A program made the position numbers and the translations under genes. Below, in pieces: positions 60,501 through 64,000 of a stretch of 64,000 nucleotides of DNA (position 1 is the stretch's first letter; each line of letters begins with the position of its first letter). Origin of the DNA: Branchiostoma floridae (Eukaryota > Chordata > Leptocardii > Amphioxiformes > Branchiostomatidae); contig NC_049993.1 of the NCBI RefSeq assembly GCF_000003815.2, positions 11,535,703 to 11,599,702 on the forward strand. The letters run 5' to 3'. Under the pieces are notes generated by a model. That model saw nothing but the letters and a program-made list of their open reading frames with translations, had not been told where the DNA came from and ran no database searches.

Positions 60501-61292
60501 TTTTGCCAAATCAATGACTTAAACCGCAAAGTGCGGTATCTTACATATCTACAGGAATTCCCATCATAAGCGACTTATCACCACTGTACGCTTTCCTGGT
60601 AGAATATCCTAAGGGAATTTCACACAGACGCTATGGAAGGTGATGTAATACCGTTGACTTCCACTGGCATGGCGCCATATTCCGCACGGAATAAAACCCT
60701 GCTGTAACCGTGGGAACATCCTTTTGACAATACCACAATTTCCTGTTATGGCAACTTGATCAAGTATAAAATTAAACCGGACAAAAGGCTGTTATTGTCT
60801 ATGGAAATAGTTTTCGATAAAAAGAAGAAAAAAAGGAAAGAAAATGAAACAATTTGACGTGTGCAAATAGCTGTACATAGGAGGAATGTACCCCACCCTT
60901 GCCTACTTCCTCCTCACGACTTAGAGAACCGAAAACAAGACGACGCATTACCAAATAAGGTTTGCGGTGGAGACTAACCGGCGCGACAACCATATCGAAT
61001 TTGACCAAACGGGACTCGCCTGGTGATAAACAACTTTTGAGAAGAACAGAAATAAGCCTGTTCCGCTTCTGCTGCCTATGGCCTGATGCAGTTCATTTCA
61101 AGACTTTTTGAACCTTTGAATATCATACAAAGTCATGTAAATGAATACATCATGTAAACATTAAACATAAGTGATGAAGAATTGAAACTAGCAAAGTCTT
61201 TACTAGAAATCGTTCATACTTACCACAAGATTCCAGTCATTCTGTTCCAATAATGTGATGGCTTCATCTATGTTCTCTATACCTGTACAAGC
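42476..61292 (-). CDS. FAF1: FAF1 (FAS-associated factor 1), 5' end beyond the window
   Basis: Exons 5' to 3': 61292-61224, 59563-59481, 56600-56419, 53337-53249, 52156-52056, 51659-51554 or 50905-50800 (alternatives), 49944-49858, 47399-47264, 46908-46845, 46484-46403, 46083-45929, 45407-45271, 44450-44362, 44075-43995, 43488-43399, 43087-42875, 42556-42476. Phases agree throughout and give 614 residues, missing only about 17 N-terminal ones compared with human FAF1 (650). Domains: UBA (TGIENIDEAITLLEQNDWNL), UBL1 (MLEFKVEYRERTVDV), UBL2 (ending VYSLTDIPVRNQIWKGWP), acidic linker (STEDFEDASD), UAS thioredoxin-like (YGECHPMFYIGSLEDAMKEA, IFAWDMTFDSNKARF), a long Glu/Arg coiled coil and UBX (LQRRFLASTRLEILLNYV, GFPSKEYKLLSSWPKRD). 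It recruits ubiquitylated clients to VCP/p97. A poorly conserved linker exon between 47.4 and 49.9 kb may have been missed. Confidence 0.95.
45540..45563. repeat. (CA)n microsatellite
   Basis: Short cacacaca tract in a FAF1 intron. Confidence 0.85.
47650..48335. repeat. 37-bp minisatellite in a FAF1 intron
   Basis: About 18 copies of a 37-bp unit containing ggtatgtgttgtacctaccc and ctgtactgaacctgaca. The ggtatg start recurs from 47679 to 48308 at an exact 37-bp spacing. Few substitutions separate copies (tact/tgct, acctacc/accaacc). The open frame through its first units on the plus strand is a by-product of the repeat. Confidence 0.95.
48340..49850. other. FAF1 intron, nothing further recognised
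   Basis: No exon with a convincing match to the expected FAF1 linker was found. A candidate microexon near 48370 is discussed under rejected items. Confidence 0.4.
50345..50555. mobile_element. 211-bp MITE, TACTGTAAATGC ends, copy 2
   Basis: Same family as 21658-21869: tactgtaaatgcagaaactg at the start, aaaagcatttacagta at the end, and gtcgcggtggtttaatg/caaccaccgcaaac inside. It lies in a FAF1 intron next to an alternative exon. Confidence 0.85.
50800..50905 (-). CDS. FAF1: FAF1 alternative exon B (start of UBL2)
   Basis: 106 nt, entered in phase 2 (AG|T) and left in phase 0; acceptor TGTTCTTGCAG, donor GAG|GTGAGG. It encodes SDVLTKLGMDFKLNVRDR then DRDISYPLSFPGSRTIRE. It has exactly the length and phases of exon A at 51554-51659 and about 18 of 36 residues in common. 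The ending FPGSRTI is the beta-turn into UBL2 that in human reads FSGSSTI. Confidence 0.85.
51007..51479. mobile_element. MITE with about 30-bp terminal inverted repeats, containing an assembly gap
   Basis: Left end ccacactgacacaattttat then ggatgacatcc; right end ggatgtcatccataaaatt then aagtcggtgtgg is its inverse. It sits between the two FAF1 alternative exons. Confidence 0.75.
51116..51215. other. assembly gap (100 N)
   Basis: Exactly 100 N, inside the MITE between the FAF1 alternative exons. Confidence 0.99.
51529..51545 (-). promoter_or_regulatory. FAF1: G17 tract 9 nt downstream of the exon A 5' splice site
   Basis: C17 on the plus strand, hence G17 in the FAF1 transcript, directly after GTAACAAT of the exon A donor. 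Intronic G-runs close to 5' splice sites are known hnRNP H/F binding sites that change splice-site use. A role here is inference. Confidence 0.55.
51554..51659 (-). CDS. FAF1: FAF1 alternative exon A (start of UBL2)
   Basis: 106 nt, phase 2 in and phase 0 out, acceptor TTCTTACAG, donor CAG|GTAACA. It encodes SIALERMLLEFVLNVVDV then DKGIEYNLHFPGSRTIHQ. The EYNLHF stretch is close to human FAF1 EYNLNF, so exon A looks like the conserved form and exon B the diverged one. If exon B followed exon A in one message, the first codon of B would be read as TGA. Confidence 0.85.
53405..54680. mobile_element. candidate 1.3-kb element with about 90-bp imperfect inverted ends
   Basis: Left blocks gaacaaagtcttttttgtta, tgtttcaacgaccatctgtt and cttcatcagtacaaaatgaaac resemble the reverse complement of the right end (gtttcagtttgtactgaag, atggcagaaggtcactgaaac, gaagaagacattgttc). 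The similarity is imperfect, so the call is moderate. It lies in a FAF1 intron. Confidence 0.5.
54681..56418. other. FAF1 intron, no exon seen
   Basis: Ordinary AT-rich intron sequence. Several short open frames lack any family features. Confidence 0.5.
56750..58780. repeat. attatgcaaat satellite-like array with an 831-bp tandem duplication
   Basis: The block cagctacatatgtgacaag recurs near 56921, 57169, 57415, 57753, 58002 and 58247, about 247 bp apart except at one junction. Each unit carries paired attatgcaaattagctg/atttgcataatt and a gatccgtcaacacgtt block. The whole segment from aagcattacttaagctatca (56803) recurs from 57634, an 831-bp offset. The array ends in the same 390-bp unit as at 10290-10690, with its CA-rich tail. 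It lies in a FAF1 intron. Confidence 0.9.
59680..59849. mobile_element. 170-bp pogo/Tigger-like MITE
   Basis: Ends tactgtagaagcc and gggttctactgta are near-inverse and resemble the CAGTAGAACC ends of pogo/Tigger elements. The interior shows gtgcaattatccgg/gtgcggttatccg patterns typical of such elements, with TA at both ends as expected for a TA target. It lies in a FAF1 intron. Confidence 0.7.
60028..60098. repeat. 71-bp palindrome
   Basis: aacaccgctttcccccct and aggaggggaaagcggtgtt form a near-perfect 18-19 bp stem around a loop of about 34 nt, in a FAF1 intron. Confidence 0.8.
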
Positions 61293-64000
61293 CTGGAAGT
61301 GAAGTATAGATTGTAAATACATAGTCATTAAGAATACTAAATAATTACATAAGGTAATCAGTATATTGTTTAAAAATTAACAAGTATGAAGTTGAATTCA
61401 TCCCCTTGTAACTCAGTGCAAGAGTTAACAGTTGGTAACAACTTATACAATGTACTAGACAGGGCTCAAAATACTTCCGTTTCTTCATCACTCTAAAGTT
61501 GATACCTGCATTCAAGTTTACCCGTACTTCACATTTTCCTTGCTTTTCAGTAATCTCAGAACAATGTTTTGACAATGTTTTTAGTGCTACCATTTTAACA
61601 TTCTCTGCAATTCAAGGACGATGAACAATAAAATTGCATAGACAACTTCTTGGAAAATACTGAAGGAGAAAGTACCAGTTCTGTGAATTGATGTAAGTTT
61701 GTGGGACATTATTTTGAGCTAGGATTAGTAGGAAGGTATAGCGTGTTATCAATATATTTGTGGCTGACACAACAGTAGTACTACAATGCAAGACAAAGCA
61801 CATTTTGCAGTAAGACCACTGCAAATATTTCATGATCTATAGTATGTCATTCAATGCCTCTGTTCAATGTTATGTAAAGGATGGTACTTTTCCTTTTCAG
61901 GAAATCTTGTATCCTGCAGTACATATTCCTTAATCCACCACTGAACCCAAACCATGGCCACGCACTATACAACACCTACTTAAGGATTAAGTCTCATAAG
62001 ACTTTCTCCCCAATGTCAAAGACACATCAGAGACCACACAAAGAATCAAAGGGAATGTTGTCATGTATCAGGTATGCCAATTGCTGGAAAATGAGCATAA
62101 TCACCAGCTTAGGTTTGGACCAAAATAACATCATGCACAACAACATTTCATAAACAGCTTCTGTAGAATCAGGATGATCGTTTCTCTCTCTTTCAGACTT
62201 TGACAATCCTTTCACTAAGCTAATCCAAAAAGGACATTTATTAAGTTGCTGTGGTCACATGACAAATCACACACAATGCATTCCATGATGATCATCCCTT
62301 AAACGGCCAACAGTTTGAAGAAAAGCAGCTTTCGAAGAAGCTTAGTTTGAACAAATACTTTTCACATAACTCTGATTAGGATATACATGTAACAACATTG
62401 TCAAGTACTTTCAAGTTGTAGAAAATTTTTGTCATTAGCGTTACTGATGCCATTGAAGATATGTAACAGTATCGATAACTTTATCATCTTCTTGATAGAT
62501 GCTTAAGATGTGCAAATAAGGAATTCCACATGGTTCTACTATTGCCTCGGCCAATTGTGTGGAAAGTAGCATTGAATTGAATATCCGTTAATCCCGGGTA
62601 AGGGATGTAATGGACAAAACCTACAAATACACATAGTTGGAATTGTGGAGTTGGTGGGAATGTGTGTCATGTCCTGTGTGTACGTTAGATGTCAGGACAT
62701 CGGAATGTCTCCCCTGTTGCTGTAACAGTGGCAGGAATCTGAGAGGTTATCAGGCTATAGGGATTTGGACATGTCGTGCTGTCATACCAACTAATGACTC
62801 ATTCAAGTCTACATCTGCATTACACACTGTGTGAGCATGGAATTTTTATGTACTATTTGGGAAGTTTGCAAGAGAAATCTGCTGTGCTTATCATCAGTGA
62901 TAAACCTTTTTTTTTTTTCAAAGTCTCTATGCAGTATGCAATTAATTTTCTAATCAGAGAGATGTTAATTCACTCAGTTAAAGGTTACCGAAGTGAGTCT
63001 ATTTGGGTATCTGCCACTAAACGCTTTTGGTAGGTCAATGACATATAGTAATTGGCACATTCCATTTCCATTTGAAATGTCTCTTTCATGTCTTTTAAGT
63101 CTTTCAAGTTTCAACAGTCTAAGTGCAACTTAAGGGAACGTATGACACTGACACTTCTAATAAATGTATGTTTCATAGGAGTTTCATTGTGTTGTGATTT
63201 TAAGGCATGCTTTGCTTGAAACAGCTATCAGATTGACTTCAATGAGATAATGTGATTATCATACTTTTTCGATGAAGTAATGAATCTACAAATGATTGAA
63301 GAAGGTGTATACAAAACCGATCCCAACATCGAAAGATCTAGTAATTAATTTCTAAGAGATTTCAAACAAAATGCCGGTTTGTCACCTCAGAAAATATGTA
63401 GATCACTGAGCACACAAACGATTAATCATCGTTATGTAATCAGCTGTTTTCTCCAACCCTCGAACAACATATCTTTTATCTTAGCTCTGTGAACTTTCTT
63501 TAAGATTGCCTCCACGATTCCTTTTAGTAAGCCCAATTCAGATATTATGCAATAATCATACTTCTCCGGTATATCTTATATTATACATGATGGGAAAGTT
63601 AAGTTGTTAGACGACCGACCGATCGCACATGCAAATTTTTTGTCTGGGACGAAAGACTAGAAAGGGGTATTTTCGAACGCTTCCCACGGACTACACTACT
63701 GTTTAGTAATGCCAGAACCGTCTTTGGACATCACGAATAAAACAAATGGCTACCAGATCGTTCAGTATTCAGACAAGACAGACATGGGTCTTTTAAACGT
63801 CATACATGCATGTTGTCTGCGGACTGAGACTGAATGACAAAGACATGGCTCCCAGTGCCTTCTTCTTCAACCAAGAAAAACCACGTCATCGCCAAAAATC
63901 CTGAGGCAATGAGTTCATATCATGAGCGTGGATCGATTTCTTATTTTGTTGACAGCCGATGACGTGAAAATGGTACCAACATGACACTGTTTTTGCTTCA
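61293..64000 (-). other. FAF1: FAF1 first intron; first coding exon not in the window
   Basis: The expected short first coding exon (human MASNMDREMILADFQ) should lie 5' of 61292 on the minus strand. I found no candidate with a donor in the right phase up to 64000, so it is probably beyond the right edge. No other gene was recognised. Confidence 0.5.

Overview
The window is animal nuclear DNA with large multi-exon genes, GT-AG introns, many decayed mobile elements and three assembly gaps (runs of N at 8825-9207, 26965-27064 and 51116-51215). Gene content and repeat style (SINEs with a tRNA-like head, MITEs, blocks of attatgcaaatta repeats) fit an invertebrate deuterostome, most likely a cephalochordate (amphioxus, Branchiostoma). 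That assignment is inference; no species marker is decisive.

Layout. (1) 1-799, minus: the last visible exon of a FAM111-like trypsin-type serine peptidase with a complete His/Asp/Ser set, cut by the left edge. (2) 800-7700: repeats (SINE copies, a long-terminal-inverted-repeat element, MITEs). (3) 7777-8287, plus: a complete two-exon ninjurin gene. (4) 8300-12470: a gap, SINEs, and copies of a sequence also found behind the ninjurin stop codon. (5) 12473-20128, minus: a nine-exon homologue of vertebrate C19orf44 (DUF4614), reconstructed to 756 residues. (6) 20129-20474: a 346-bp bidirectional promoter with a perfect ER-stress element. (7) 20475-28064, plus: calreticulin, nine coding exons plus a second copy of exon 4. 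(8) 28065-38000: calreticulin 3' UTR, a duplicated CCAAT/TATA segment, a 2.7-kb inverted-repeat element and gene-poor DNA. (9) 39611-40597, plus: an unrecognised multi-pass membrane protein behind a TATA promoter and a probable 5' UTR intron. (10) 42476-61292 and on past the right edge, minus: FAF1, with UBA, two UBL, UAS and UBX domains over 17 coding positions, one of which has two alternative exons.

The main discovery is that two unrelated genes here, CALR and FAF1, each carry a tandemly duplicated internal coding exon. The members of each pair have identical length and phase, good splice sites and an intact reading frame. Neither exon length is a multiple of three, so using both or neither breaks the frame: these look like phase-locked mutually exclusive exons. 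Other points of interest are a 60-bp minisatellite that has copied a splice acceptor and the first codons of a C19orf44 exon about ten times, a G17 tract just behind the 5' splice site of one FAF1 alternative exon, and the head-to-head CALR/C19orf44 arrangement, which as I recall also exists for CALR3/C19orf44 in mammals.
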